Shown here: piece after piece, positions 1-9,407 of the stretch
Layout: each line of letters starts with the position of its first letter
Numbering within the stretch: position 1 is the first letter of the stretch
NCBI GenBank assembly: GCA_002361425.1
Contig: DESW01000021.1
Location: forward strand, 1 to 61,978
Direction: 5' to 3'
Origin: Candidatus Saccharibacteria bacterium UBA3304
Lineage (GTDB): Bacteria; Patescibacteriota; Saccharimonadia; Saccharimonadales; Saccharimonadaceae
DNA: 61,978 nucleotides
The notes under the pieces: generated by a model
The model's database searches: none
What the model was told of the DNA's origin: nothing
Seen by the model: only the letters and a program-made list of their open reading frames with translations
Made by a program: the position numbers and the translations under genes

Positions 1-63
1 GCCAACAAGATTGGCCACCCAAGTATCTACGAAAACCTCTACGACAATCCAGTCAACAAATAA
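1..63 (+). CDS. C-terminal fragment of an unknown protein
   Basis: The window opens inside a plus-strand reading frame whose last 20 codons read through to a TAA at 61-63, ending in DNPVNK. It is followed at once by a strong hairpin terminator, which supports a genuine gene end. Nothing about the function can be told from 20 residues. Confidence 0.55.
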   Translation, partial: ANKIGHPSIYENLYDNPVNK

Positions 64-68
64 AAAAA

Positions 69-98
69 GCGCCCCGCTAAAGGGGCTCTTTTTTTATT
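69..98. terminator. Bidirectional rho-independent terminator
   Basis: A 5-bp GC stem (71-75 with 82-86) is flanked by a run of A before and a run of T after, so it can end both the plus-strand gene at 63 and dnaE, whose stop codon at 94-96 lies in its T-run. Confidence 0.8.
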
Positions 99-3000
99 TA
101 TCTATCACATTCTCGTCGCCGAAAATTTCGCGTAAGCCCGAGAGCAGCACGCTCTCTAGCTCTACCCTAAACGGCATGCGCATCGCTTTTTTATCTGGAC
201 CAATTACAAGAATCACCTCAGACAAGCCAGGATAAGTGCCGCAAATCTTCTTCAAATCCATCAAAGCTTTTGTATTCGAAGAATCCGCAATACGAACGAA
301 CAATTTCTTTAACTTTGCTGGCTGAGCGTTAATCTCACTCTCGGAAGTCTTGAACTGCGTTGCTGGCTTCTCAGACGAGCGACGATAGCCACCGCCTCCA
401 CCGCCACCAACAGAAGTAGCCGCCGTCTTGCCGCGTGGCTGTTTTGGCGCGACGCCCTTCGTTGGCGTCTTTAATGTTGCGCCCGTCGATTCGTAGTTAT
501 CCAACTCTTCATCGGTAACAACCGTAATTTCTTCAGCATTAATCTTCGCTTCATCCGTCAAAACACCGTCGCGATCACGCGCATTTACTTTGCCAGAAAC
601 CTTCACAACCGTATCAACGACTAGCTTTGCGCCAACCTCCTCGAAGGTTCTCGGGAATACTGTTACTTCAATCTCGCCGACCTTATCCTCGATCTTCACG
701 AAGGCCATCTTCGAACCAGACTTCGTAATGAGCGTGCGGACGTTCGTGATCAAACCACCTACAATCACTGCTGCCCCGTCGAGATTTGGCTTAATCTCGT
801 TCGTCGGCATCGTCTGCTCTTGGAAATAAGTATCATACTTGTCGAGTGGATGCGCCGAAATATAGAGACCCATCAAGTCGCGCTCCCACATCAACTGCTC
901 TTTGTCGGTATATTTTGTCGGAGCTGGCTGAATTTCTACCTCTGGAATTTCTGCCGCTGCGCCCATTGCGCCAAACAAATCTGTCTGGCCAGAAGCAGCA
1001 TCCTTCTGCATCTTTGCGCCGTAAGCCTGAATCTTCTCAAGGTTAAACAACAAATCTGAACGGTCGCCAAAGCTGTCAAACACGCCGGTCTTAATCGCCG
1101 ATTCCCAAGACTTCTTATTGAATTTAGTCGAGCTGACGCGCTTTGCAAAATCGCAAACAGACTTAAACGGACCATTTTTGTCGCGCTCTTCAATCACCTC
1201 TTCTGCGAGCGCCGTACCCATACCCTTAATCGCCGCGAGACCAAAACGAATCTTCTTCTCTTTACCCACCGTTGCGAAGTCTGCGTAAGACTCGTTAATA
1301 TCTGGACCAAGCACCGGAATGCCCATGCGCTTGCACTCAGTCATCTCGATTGCGAGACGATCCGTCCAGCGCATATCCGCCGTCATCAAAGCCGCCATAA
1401 AGGCATCAGGATAGTAAGTCTTAAGATAAGCCGTCCAATAAGCCACCAATGCGTAACATGCCGCGTGAGACTTGTTGAAACAGTAGTTTGCGAAGTCGAG
1501 CAACTGACTCCAGAAGGTTTCCGCAATCTCCTCTGTTGCCCCACCAACTTTCACGGCGCCCTCAATGAACAAAGGTTTCATCTTGTTCATGAGGTCGACT
1601 TTCTTCTTACCCACTGCCTTACGCAAAGTATCTGCCTGGCCACCAGTAAAGCCACACCATTCCTTTGACGCCTGCATGAACTGCTCCTGATAAATCAAAA
1701 TACCATAGGTATTCTTGAGCGAGTTCTCAAGGCCAGGATGCAAATAAGTAATCGGCTCTTCCCCGTGTTTACGCTTAATGAAGCTCTCGATGAACTGCAT
1801 TGGGCCCGGACGATAAAGCGCGTTCATAGCGATAAGATCATCAAATGCGGTAGGCTGAAGCTCACGAAGATAGCGCTTCATACCCGCGGATTCAAACTGG
1901 AATACGCCCGTCGTATCACCGCGGCGGAACAATGCATACACATTATCATCATCCAGCGGGATCTTATTCATATCAATCGTCTTGCCGTGCACCTTCTTAA
2001 TGATGCGCAAAGCCTGCTGAATTACCGAAAGGTTAGATAGGCCCAAAAAGTCCATCTTAAGAAGGCCAAGTTCCTCAACCTGTGGGCCAGGATACTGCGT
2101 TGCAAGCGGGCCTTTAGCCGAAACTTCCAAAGGCATGAACTTTACAAGATCATCTGGCGCAATAACCACACCACAAGCGTGCACACCGTGCGAGCGAATC
2201 GTGCCCTCTAGGCGCATCGCGAGATCAATCACCTCTTTTGCAGTCGGGTTCGTTTCGTATTCCTTCTTCAAATCTGGCTCATTTACAATTGCGTCCTTCA
2301 GCTTCACATGGTGGCCCATCACTGGATCTGGCACCAACTTCGCAATCCTATCCGCCTCAGCATAAGGCACATCCAACACGCGCGCCACATCGCGCACGGC
2401 GTTCTTTGCCATCATCTTGCCGAAGGTAACAATGTTACTCACGCGGCCCTTACCGTACTTTCTCGTACAGTATTCAATCACCTCATCACGACGGTTATCC
2501 TGAATATCGGTATCAATATCCGGCATGGAAATACGGTCTGGGTTCAAGAAACGCTCAAAGAGCAAATCGTACTTCAACGGGTCGAGATCGGTAATATGAA
2601 TTGCATAGGCTAACAAAGAACCTGCCGCTGAACCACGGCCAGGACCATAAATAATCCCCTGATTCTTGCCCCAGTTAATGAAGTCCTGAACAATAAGGAA
2701 GTAACCGTTATAGCCCATTTTGTCGACGACTGAAAGTTCGTAATCAATGCGCTCCAAAATCTCTTTCGAAAGAAGCGGGCGAATTTCTTCTACAGTCTTC
2801 GTTTGCGCTTCTTCCTTACTGAGATATCCGTAACGCTCCGCCAAACCACGGAACACCATATTATCCAAATACTGCTTCTCTGTCTCACCCGTATCAATCG
2901 GGAATTTCGGAATCAAAATACGACCGAGATCAATCGTCACATTACAGCTATCTGCAATCTTCTTCGTATTGAGAATCGCCTCAGGGCAAGTCTTCTGCCA

Positions 3001-3807
3001 GCGCGGGATCAACTCTTCTGGCGTAATTACGTGAAGCTGGAAATCTTTGAGCGACATACGCTTTTCATCCGTAATACGTGCGCCAGTACCAATACAAAGC
3101 AACACCTCGTGCGCGTCCTGATCCTCGTGCTTAATATAGTGAGCATCGCAGGTCACCACCAATGGCAAATTAAACTCTTTCGAGAATTCCATCAACTGAT
3201 TATTGATCTTATTCTGAACATCCCAATGCGTTGGCGACTCAGGATGACCATGATCCTGCATCTCTAGATAGAAACGGTCCTTAAATACGCCAGAATACCA
3301 CTTAATTAGCTCACGCGCCTTATCGAGATCATCATTGCGAATCGCCATCGAAATCTCAGAGCCCGCACAACCCGAGAGACAAATCACGCCCTCGTTATAC
3401 TCTTCCATCACGCGATGGTCGATACGTGGCTTATAGTACTTGCCGTCAATCTCAGCAATCGTCAGCATGCGACAAAGGTTCTCAAAACCCTTATTCGTCT
3501 GCGCAAGCAAAGTGATATGGAAGCGCTCCTTATCGTAGGCCGGATCCCTATCCTCTAGCCTGCGCGCCGCCACATAGGCCTCAAGGCCAAGAATCGGCTT
3601 AATGCCCGCATCATTTGCGGTCTTATAAAGCTCAATCAAACCCGACATCGTGCCGTGGTCTGTCACAGCCACCGCTTCCATGCCGGTCTCTTTTACGAGG
3701 TTTACCAACTCATCAACCTTAGTCAAGCCATCAAGAAGTGAATAGTGCGTATGGTTATGCAAATGCACAAAATCACTAGGCTTAAGTTGAATCTCCTCCT
3801 TCGTCAT
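94..3807 (-). CDS. dnaE: DNA polymerase III alpha subunit (DnaE)
   Basis: Replicative polymerase catalytic subunit, 1237 residues. An N-terminal PHP domain starts with HLHNHTHYSLLDG and keeps its metal-ligand motifs (TDHG, CDAHY with following His and Asp residues). The polymerase core carries the catalytic aspartate motifs MPDIDTD and KMDFLGL. The C-terminal part has an OB fold and a Gly-rich linker (seven Gly in a row). Because the PHP metal site looks complete, a PHP-borne proofreading exonuclease is possible; this is inference. The ATG at 3807 is chosen because a TAAAAT -10 lies 6 bases upstream, giving a leaderless start. It stands alone between two terminator-bounded units. Confidence 0.96.
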   Translation of the reverse strand: MTKEEIQLKPSDFVHLHNHTHYSLLDGLTKVDELVNLVKETGMEAVAVTDHGTMSGLIELYKTANDAGIKPILGLEAYVAARRLEDRDPAYDKERFHITLLAQTNKGFENLCRMLTIAEIDGKYYKPRIDHRVMEEYNEGVICLSGCAGSEISMAIRNDDLDKARELIKWYSGVFKDRFYLEMQDHGHPESPTHWDVQNKINNQLMEFSKEFNLPLVVTCDAHYIKHEDQDAHEVLLCIGTGARITDEKRMSLKDFQLHVITPEELIPRWQKTCPEAILNTKKIADSCNVTIDLGRILIPKFPIDTGETEKQYLDNMVFRGLAERYGYLSKEEAQTKTVEEIRPLLSKEILERIDYELSVVDKMGYNGYFLIVQDFINWGKNQGIIYGPGRGSAAGSLLAYAIHITDLDPLKYDLLFERFLNPDRISMPDIDTDIQDNRRDEVIEYCTRKYGKGRVSNIVTFGKMMAKNAVRDVARVLDVPYAEADRIAKLVPDPVMGHHVKLKDAIVNEPDLKKEYETNPTAKEVIDLAMRLEGTIRSHGVHACGVVIAPDDLVKFMPLEVSAKGPLATQYPGPQVEELGLLKMDFLGLSNLSVIQQALRIIKKVHGKTIDMNKIPLDDDNVYALFRRGDTTGVFQFESAGMKRYLRELQPTAFDDLIAMNALYRPGPMQFIESFIKRKHGEEPITYLHPGLENSLKNTYGILIYQEQFMQASKEWCGFTGGQADTLRKAVGKKKVDLMNKMKPLFIEGAVKVGGATEEIAETFWSQLLDFANYCFNKSHAACYALVAYWTAYLKTYYPDAFMAALMTADMRWTDRLAIEMTECKRMGIPVLGPDINESYADFATVGKEKKIRFGLAAIKGMGTALAEEVIEERDKNGPFKSVCDFAKRVSSTKFNKKSWESAIKTGVFDSFGDRSDLLFNLEKIQAYGAKMQKDAASGQTDLFGAMGAAAEIPEVEIQPAPTKYTDKEQLMWERDLMGLYISAHPLDKYDTYFQEQTMPTNEIKPNLDGAAVIVGGLITNVRTLITKSGSKMAFVKIEDKVGEIEVTVFPRTFEEVGAKLVVDTVVKVSGKVNARDRDGVLTDEAKINAEEITVVTDEELDNYESTGATLKTPTKGVAPKQPRGKTAATSVGGGGGGGYRRSSEKPATQFKTSESEINAQPAKLKKLFVRIADSSNTKALMDLKKICGTYPGLSEVILVIGPDKKAMRMPFRVELESVLLSGLREIFGDENVIDK

Positions 3808-3813
3808 GTATTT

Positions 3814-3819
3814 ATTTTA
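3814..3819 (-). promoter_or_regulatory. -10 of leaderless dnaE promoter
   Basis: TAAAAT on the minus strand ends 6 bases before the dnaE ATG and there is no Shine-Dalgarno sequence between. The same arrangement recurs at tsaD, valS, murE and other genes here. Confidence 0.55.
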
Positions 3820-3835
3820 TCACGAATGCCGCAAA

Positions 3836-6800
3836 CTAATCGTGATACCAGGTCGGGCGCGTCACGGAAGTCGGAACGCCATCAAACGTACTGACCATTT
3901 GGGTCGATGATTGGATAGCCCAGTTATTAAGCGCCGACAAGTCATTCATCCAGTAACAATAATGGAAAGCGCCGCCAACATTCGTCACACTGGACATATT
4001 CCAGTTTTTTACTGGCTCAGCGTTTCTGATAGCAGTATAATAGAAAATTTCTGCAGCATTTTGAAGGCTATTAGTTTTCCAGTTGCTTAAAGCTGAAATA
4101 TCTGAAAGGCCTGGGCGCGCCGCAAAAGCTCCGTTCAAACGGGTAACTTTACGAACATCCCAAGATTGTAGCCCATCTAGGCTCACCAGATTTTGAGCAT
4201 AATATACCGTATAGCCAATATTATCTTCTAACTCAGTCGTTCCAATCCAGGCGTCGAATACACCGCCCATGTCCGTAACATTAGAAACATCCCAGCCACT
4301 CAATGCACTGAGCGAAGTCAAGCCATGCATACCCCCAAACGCAGCGTTCATATTTGTAACATTCGACACATTCCAACCGGAAATGCCATTTAAATTAGCT
4401 ACGCCAACATCAGCATAAAATACGCCGCATAGAGAATTTACGCCAGATACATCCCAGTTCGAAAGGGGCAGTAATGAATCACTGGTGAGCGCTGGGTCAT
4501 ATGAGAACACGTAGCTAATATCAATATCTTGCCCACGGACAAATGATCTTACGGCGCTTATGTCAGTAAGATAGTAATTATGGCTAAACGCATTTTCAAT
4601 ACTCGTCAAACTAGTAATATCCCAATCTTGAAGACCATCAAGACTAGTTATTTTCGTAAACCTAGCCATTTCTCTCATATTGGTAACCTTGCTAACATTC
4701 CATCTTCTTAGGGCGGATAGACTATTGACATCAGAATATTCAAACATTCCGATTAAATTTGATGCATTGCCCGTATTCCAATTCGAAATTGGAGAAAGGG
4801 TACTAACGGGCGTATAGGCAAACATCCTCGCAAATGATGTTCCATTAGAGACATTCCAATTACGCAATGGGGCCAAGTCAGACATACTAGATCCATTAAA
4901 CATATTGCTAAAATTCGTTACTTTAGAAACATTCCAATTGCTTAAACAAGAATAATCCGTCACCTGTGCATTGTGTCTAAAATACCAAAAAACGCCGCCC
5001 ATATCCGTTACATTGCTCACGTCCCAATTACAAACGGCATCGATATTATTTAGGCTTAAATTATTATAAAACGCACTACTCATATTTTCTAAACTCGAAG
5101 TATCCCAATTCTCTAGCCCATCCAAAGATAATAATTTGTGCTGCCCCGCAAATATGCTAGACATTTTTTTCACATGCGACGTATTCCAATTGGAGAGCGC
5201 TCGCAACGATGTTATGCTTCCAGTATTATCGTTGTTCGCATTGCCATAGAACATAGATGACATTTCTTCCACATTAGAAACATCCCAGTTAGATAGCGGC
5301 GACAAATCAGCCAATTTGTCGTCATTTGCAAATGCACCATACAAGTTATATACATCTGACATATCAATAACACTCAACCCACTAATATCTTCAAGCATTT
5401 GCATATTCATAGCAAAAGCATACATATAACCATTTGCCTTAATCTTATTCGCAGATGAATAGAAATAAATAGTACCATCGCTACTATCAAACCAGGCATA
5501 TATTGGCAACTTCGAATAGTAAATCGAAATCGTATTGTCGGCAGTTGCAGTAAAATCAGCCGGCAATCGATCGGCATACTTAATAGCTTTTATGTTCGTA
5601 TCCGCAGTATTGAATCGTACATCGCCAGTCGCGCCAGCAAGTTTCTTAAGCATTACAGACAGGCTCGGGCCACTAGTCAACGTAGCAATATATGTTCCAT
5701 AGACATCACCATCGGTCGTCTTATCAATTCCTATCTTCTCCCAAACGGCCTTTATCGTCACAACCTCATTTGGCATCAAGAAATAATCCTCATTGATGCG
5801 ACGCACGCCATCATTTGCAATCACCCAACGCTTAAAGTTATACCCTGGACATTGCAATTTATTTTGGCTAATCGGCACTACATCAAACACTATCTGTCTC
5901 GTCGTTGATGGCAGGGTGCCGGAAACCGTACAATCAATTGGCGCATTCGCTTCATATTTCACGTCAAACCGAAGCGTCAACTTTGGACTAGTCGTATTTT
6001 CTACATTTTCATCAGGAACATCCTCAAGATGCGTCCTTATCGTAGTTTTTGTATTCGGCGAAAACTCGTTTTGGCTGCCAGTTAAATATGTATCTTTCAG
6101 AGTAACATCTATCGTTAACTCTTCTGTCGTCCCCGTGCGATAAAGTTTATTCATATTCCAAGTAACAGTATTGCCGCTCTTTGATGCATTGCCCAATGAA
6201 GCTTCAATCTCGCCAATCGTAAAATAATTTGTATTAATAATATCCGTCAATTCATAAGTATCAAAATTATATGCAGTCTTTACCGCCTCGGCAAACTGCG
6301 TGCGCATGTCAATCTCTTGGCTATATTTCAAATTAATCTGATAATCAGAAACTGTCTTTAATTGCTCTAGCACACCCTCGTAGTTATATTGCACGCCATT
6401 GACTACGGAATTCGGGAATCTAGATTTAAATGCCCTATACTCTGCCGCCTCAAGCGGAGTCTGAATACCTGGGCGCCCATCTGTAATAAAAACTACTACT
6501 AGCGTGCGGCCGGTACGCTCCTGATAGTTAGCAAGTAAATCTTCAAGCTTCAAAACAGCATCGTAATAATTCGTATCGCCCGCAACACCAACGCCATCAA
6601 TCGCGTTTTTGATAGTGTCCTTGTTATTAGTCATCGTTTGTACAATACTTGCACTCGAATTAAAAGTAATTAACGACATGGTATTATTACTATTCGAAAG
6701 GACATCATCTACTGCAGTCTTCATAACCTCCTTAAGCGCCCCAATCGTATTCTCCATCGATTTCGACGTATCGAGAATATAAACCACATCGCGAGCGCCG

Positions 6801-7030
6801 CCGGCATCAATCATTTTCGACTCCGCCTTGAGCGTTAACCTTGCCTTGCCCTTACCTATCCACTCTGCGCTCTTCGTTACGCGCCAAGAACCAGGCTGAT
6901 CGCTGTCAAAATTACGGTTGCTCGACTTAATGTATATCGCATCGGCCGAGGCAAAACCACTCAACATCATAATCGTAAAGACAAAGACAAAACCAAATAA
7001 ACCAGCAAATATCATTTTTCTCTTATTCAT
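3836..7030 (-). CDS. VWA and DUF285-repeat surface adhesin
   Basis: A 1064-residue exported protein. A signal peptide (first about 30 residues) is followed by a von Willebrand A domain with a full MIDAS: DTSKS near residue 86, the GDTNYYDA threonine loop and TDG near 183. An InlB/Listeria-Bacteroides-type repeat ends near 435. From about 540 to the end run many 24-30 residue repeats of the form W(D/N)VSNVTxM...F, the BspA/mycoplasma DUF285 leucine-rich type. It overlaps the sortase gene by 4 bases (ATGA), so it is the last gene of the pilus operon. VWA proteins are often pilus-tip adhesins. Oddly, it ends in TRPTWYHD with no sorting motif or membrane anchor, so its attachment is unclear. Confidence 0.85.
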   Translation of the reverse strand: MNKRKMIFAGLFGFVFVFTIMMLSGFASADAIYIKSSNRNFDSDQPGSWRVTKSAEWIGKGKARLTLKAESKMIDAGGARDVVYILDTSKSMENTIGALKEVMKTAVDDVLSNSNNTMSLITFNSSASIVQTMTNNKDTIKNAIDGVGVAGDTNYYDAVLKLEDLLANYQERTGRTLVVVFITDGRPGIQTPLEAAEYRAFKSRFPNSVVNGVQYNYEGVLEQLKTVSDYQINLKYSQEIDMRTQFAEAVKTAYNFDTYELTDIINTNYFTIGEIEASLGNASKSGNTVTWNMNKLYRTGTTEELTIDVTLKDTYLTGSQNEFSPNTKTTIRTHLEDVPDENVENTTSPKLTLRFDVKYEANAPIDCTVSGTLPSTTRQIVFDVVPISQNKLQCPGYNFKRWVIANDGVRRINEDYFLMPNEVVTIKAVWEKIGIDKTTDGDVYGTYIATLTSGPSLSVMLKKLAGATGDVRFNTADTNIKAIKYADRLPADFTATADNTISIYYSKLPIYAWFDSSDGTIYFYSSANKIKANGYMYAFAMNMQMLEDISGLSVIDMSDVYNLYGAFANDDKLADLSPLSNWDVSNVEEMSSMFYGNANNDNTGSITSLRALSNWNTSHVKKMSSIFAGQHKLLSLDGLENWDTSSLENMSSAFYNNLSLNNIDAVCNWDVSNVTDMGGVFWYFRHNAQVTDYSCLSNWNVSKVTNFSNMFNGSSMSDLAPLRNWNVSNGTSFARMFAYTPVSTLSPISNWNTGNASNLIGMFEYSDVNSLSALRRWNVSKVTNMREMARFTKITSLDGLQDWDITSLTSIENAFSHNYYLTDISAVRSFVRGQDIDISYVFSYDPALTSDSLLPLSNWDVSGVNSLCGVFYADVGVANLNGISGWNVSNVTNMNAAFGGMHGLTSLSALSGWDVSNVTDMGGVFDAWIGTTELEDNIGYTVYYAQNLVSLDGLQSWDVRKVTRLNGAFAARPGLSDISALSNWKTNSLQNAAEIFYYTAIRNAEPVKNWNMSSVTNVGGAFHYCYWMNDLSALNNWAIQSSTQMVSTFDGVPTSVTRPTWYHD

Positions 7031-7761
7031 TTAGTCTCCTCCAACTTTACTAGCAACACGTCTCTCATATAGCGCGCATCCGTATCGCAAGTCGAAAGCA
7101 TCATCAGCTTATCGCCCGCTTTCACCTGAACGCCACTTGCATATTTAAAAGACGGCGCCATTGCAATATATGCACTGACACTGTCATCTTTATAGCGCTC
7201 GACATTATAAAAATCCGCATTTGCCACATTCACTGCCGCAAAGCCAACCACGCTCAGGTTATACTTCTTCCCTTCCGTATAGACTTTGCCGGATAGATGG
7301 CTGTCAAAATAATCCTTTTCGTTGTAATTTATAATATCCGAGAACATCAAGCCGTCTTTCATCCTATGCGCGTAAATAATCGAGAACTTATCATCCAGCT
7401 TATTATTGCGATAATCAGCAAACACGCTACCCATCGTTGCAAACTCGCCTTTGTAGTTCCTGACCAGATACTTCGCGTTGTCCTCGCTCTGCAAAACCGG
7501 ATAATCAATATGCGTATCATTAATTTTTATCCAACCGATAATCTCATCATTAATTGCTTTCATTTCGTCGAGATTAAAGCTATCCTTCTCCGCCGAAGGC
7601 GCTACCGCCAAGACATCATCGTCAAGCTTACCACTGTCAACCACATGTTGAGCGTCATAAAAAGCATATAAGCCGATGAATAATAAAATTAAGAACAGGC
7701 TCATCGTCACTAAATCGAGCGCTCTTTCGAGAAATGCCCTAATGCTATTTACGACCTTCAT
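7027..7761 (-). CDS. Class B sortase
   Basis: Membrane transpeptidase of 244 residues with one N-terminal membrane segment (about 18-34). The catalytic triad is visible: His132 in YAHRMKDG, Cys225 in LSTCD, and Arg at 230 or 233 in DARYMRD. The YAHRM form and LSTC motif are those of class B sortases, the class that polymerises pili in streptococcal FCT islands. It lies directly downstream of a SipA-like protein and an FctA-like pilin, sharing one base with the former. The likely substrates are the two upstream proteins with TGV-containing C-terminal signals. No second sortase is present in the window. Confidence 0.9.
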   Translation of the reverse strand: MKVVNSIRAFLERALDLVTMSLFLILLFIGLYAFYDAQHVVDSGKLDDDVLAVAPSAEKDSFNLDEMKAINDEIIGWIKINDTHIDYPVLQSEDNAKYLVRNYKGEFATMGSVFADYRNNKLDDKFSIIYAHRMKDGLMFSDIINYNEKDYFDSHLSGKVYTEGKKYNLSVVGFAAVNVANADFYNVERYKDDSVSAYIAMAPSFKYASGVQVKAGDKLMMLSTCDTDARYMRDVLLVKLEETK

Positions 7762-8285
7762 TAGATATCCCTCACTTTCAAGGTGGTAACCACGCGGCCA
7801 AAGATATCTCTGCCGTCAATCGCGCCAAAACTACGCGAGTCTTCCGTGTAGTTATAGTTATCGTTCAGAACGAAATAAGTGTTCGTAGGGACCCTAAATG
7901 GGAAAATTCCGCTTGCAGCAATATTACTATCGGATACATCGTAAACTACATCACTGCTTTCAACGATGCCGTTTACTGTTATATACCCCTCTTCATTAAG
8001 ATCAACAATCTGATCCTCCATCGCAATAACGCGTGAGACCTGCGTTGCGCCATCATGCCTATAGAGCACGACGTCATTCGCCTTATAACCCGAATTCATA
8101 CGTGTATAAAGCATCAACTCGCCATCCTTTAGGCTCGGATTCATTGCAACGCCAGACATGCGGTCTATGCCGAAGATCAGGCCAAATATCACCCAGACAA
8201 CAATCAATAAAAATGCCAACCTGCCGATGAATCCCATCCAAGGCTTCATTTTCTCAGGAATTGACATTTTTATTTTCTTGAACAT
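7761..8285 (-). CDS. Signal peptidase I homologue lacking catalytic residues (SipA-like)
   Basis: A 174-residue protein with an N-terminal membrane segment (about 20-40) and an S26 signal peptidase fold pattern. The motif that normally holds the nucleophile serine reads VAMNPSL, with Ala47 in the serine position. The region that normally reads K-R-V-I-G reads VSRVIA, with Ser84 replacing the general-base lysine. So both members of the Ser-Lys dyad are missing. In group A Streptococcus the pilus factor SipA likewise lacks the dyad yet is needed for pilus assembly. By position between pilin and sortase, this protein is probably an assembly factor, not a protease. Confidence 0.85.
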   Translation of the reverse strand: MFKKIKMSIPEKMKPWMGFIGRLAFLLIVVWVIFGLIFGIDRMSGVAMNPSLKDGELMLYTRMNSGYKANDVVLYRHDGATQVSRVIAMEDQIVDLNEEGYITVNGIVESSDVVYDVSDSNIAASGIFPFRVPTNTYFVLNDNYNYTEDSRSFGAIDGRDIFGRVVTTLKVRDI

Positions 8286-8286
8286 A

Positions 8287-9387
8287 TTACTCTGCGTTTT
8301 TCTTTGCTGTTTTATTGATAATGAAGAATACGCCTACGCCAGCCAATAATACCAAGAGTACAAATGGCCACAAATCCATAAGCACGCCAGTATTTGGATC
8401 AGCATATTTATCGTTGCGAATTGCAGTCTTATTCTTCGTATTAAAATCAGATGCATTCTGAGCCACAGTCGTTTTTGCGACCATCGTCTTATCTACGGAA
8501 GCAACTTCATCAAAATATGTGCTCTGATAGCCCTTTGCATCATCTAGCTTAATTGAGTAGCTCAAGCCAATTGGCATCTGGCTAGTTGCGCCATTTTTGC
8601 CAATCGTGATCGTATCGCCATGCTTCATTGCAATCTTGTTGCTTGTACCACCAACCGTTACGGTCGCACTAGAGCCAGAACAGGTGCTATTAGAATCGAC
8701 GGTGTATGTGTCGCCGGCAGGAGCAATTGCGGCGACCGCAGGAATCGTCAAGGTGTAAATAAAGCAGTCACTCTTCTTGGACATATTGCCAGAAACACTC
8801 TGGGAAACTTCGATATAAGTACGCGCAGCTGCTGAAGTGAATGCGTTTGCGCCAGCGGCGTCAGCCTTATTATCGTTTGCATCGACAGAGTTTGCGGCAA
8901 GCGTTACGACATATTTATCAGTAGGAATGTTATTGCTATCTAGCTGATTGCGAACCGAAGCTACAATTCTGTAGACATGGGTATCTACTGGGAAGTTAGC
9001 CGCGTTCGAAGACGTAGTCTCCGTAACCGTAAAGTAATAATCGCCTAACTCGGAGAAAGTCGTCGTCTTGAAGCTAATATCTACGGTGCCGATTGCGGTA
9101 TTAGAGCTGACATTTGCCGCATTCATTGCAATCGTCGCGGAAGTAGGATAGCCGGTTGCAGTGCCGGGGTTGCCACTTGCAGCTGCGATTGAGTAAGTAA
9201 AAGTATTCGTTACCTTGTTCGACACATTTGTAACCTTACGCGTAATCCTAAACACGCCAGGATTGCTAGAAATATTACCACCTTTATATTCGGCCACTAC
9301 CGGATCGGCGTATACGCCAGCGAACGAGCTTGCAGTGATTGCGACTGCAGCCACACCAGCTACGATTAAGTTTTTTATTTTCCCCAT
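8287..9387 (-). CDS. Major pilin, FctA/Spy0128-like, sortase substrate
   Basis: A 366-residue exported protein with a signal peptide (about 1-27) and a typical sortase C-terminus: a DPNTGV motif, a hydrophobic stretch (about 340-358) and a basic tail KTAKKNAE. The body has two Ig-like domains with patterns such as FSELGDYYFTVTE and VYRIVASV, as in FctA-type pilins whose domains form Lys-Asn isopeptide bonds promoted by a Glu. The second domain looks like a diverged repeat of the first. A good RBS (AAGGAGC) precedes the ATG. It sits between the InlB-repeat protein and the SipA-like gene. Confidence 0.82.
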   Translation of the reverse strand: MGKIKNLIVAGVAAVAITASSFAGVYADPVVAEYKGGNISSNPGVFRITRKVTNVSNKVTNTFTYSIAAASGNPGTATGYPTSATIAMNAANVSSNTAIGTVDISFKTTTFSELGDYYFTVTETTSSNAANFPVDTHVYRIVASVRNQLDSNNIPTDKYVVTLAANSVDANDNKADAAGANAFTSAAARTYIEVSQSVSGNMSKKSDCFIYTLTIPAVAAIAPAGDTYTVDSNSTCSGSSATVTVGGTSNKIAMKHGDTITIGKNGATSQMPIGLSYSIKLDDAKGYQSTYFDEVASVDKTMVAKTTVAQNASDFNTKNKTAIRNDKYADPNTGVLMDLWPFVLLVLLAGVGVFFIINKTAKKNAE

Positions 9388-9407
9388 TTTATTGCTCCTT
9401 ATTTTTA

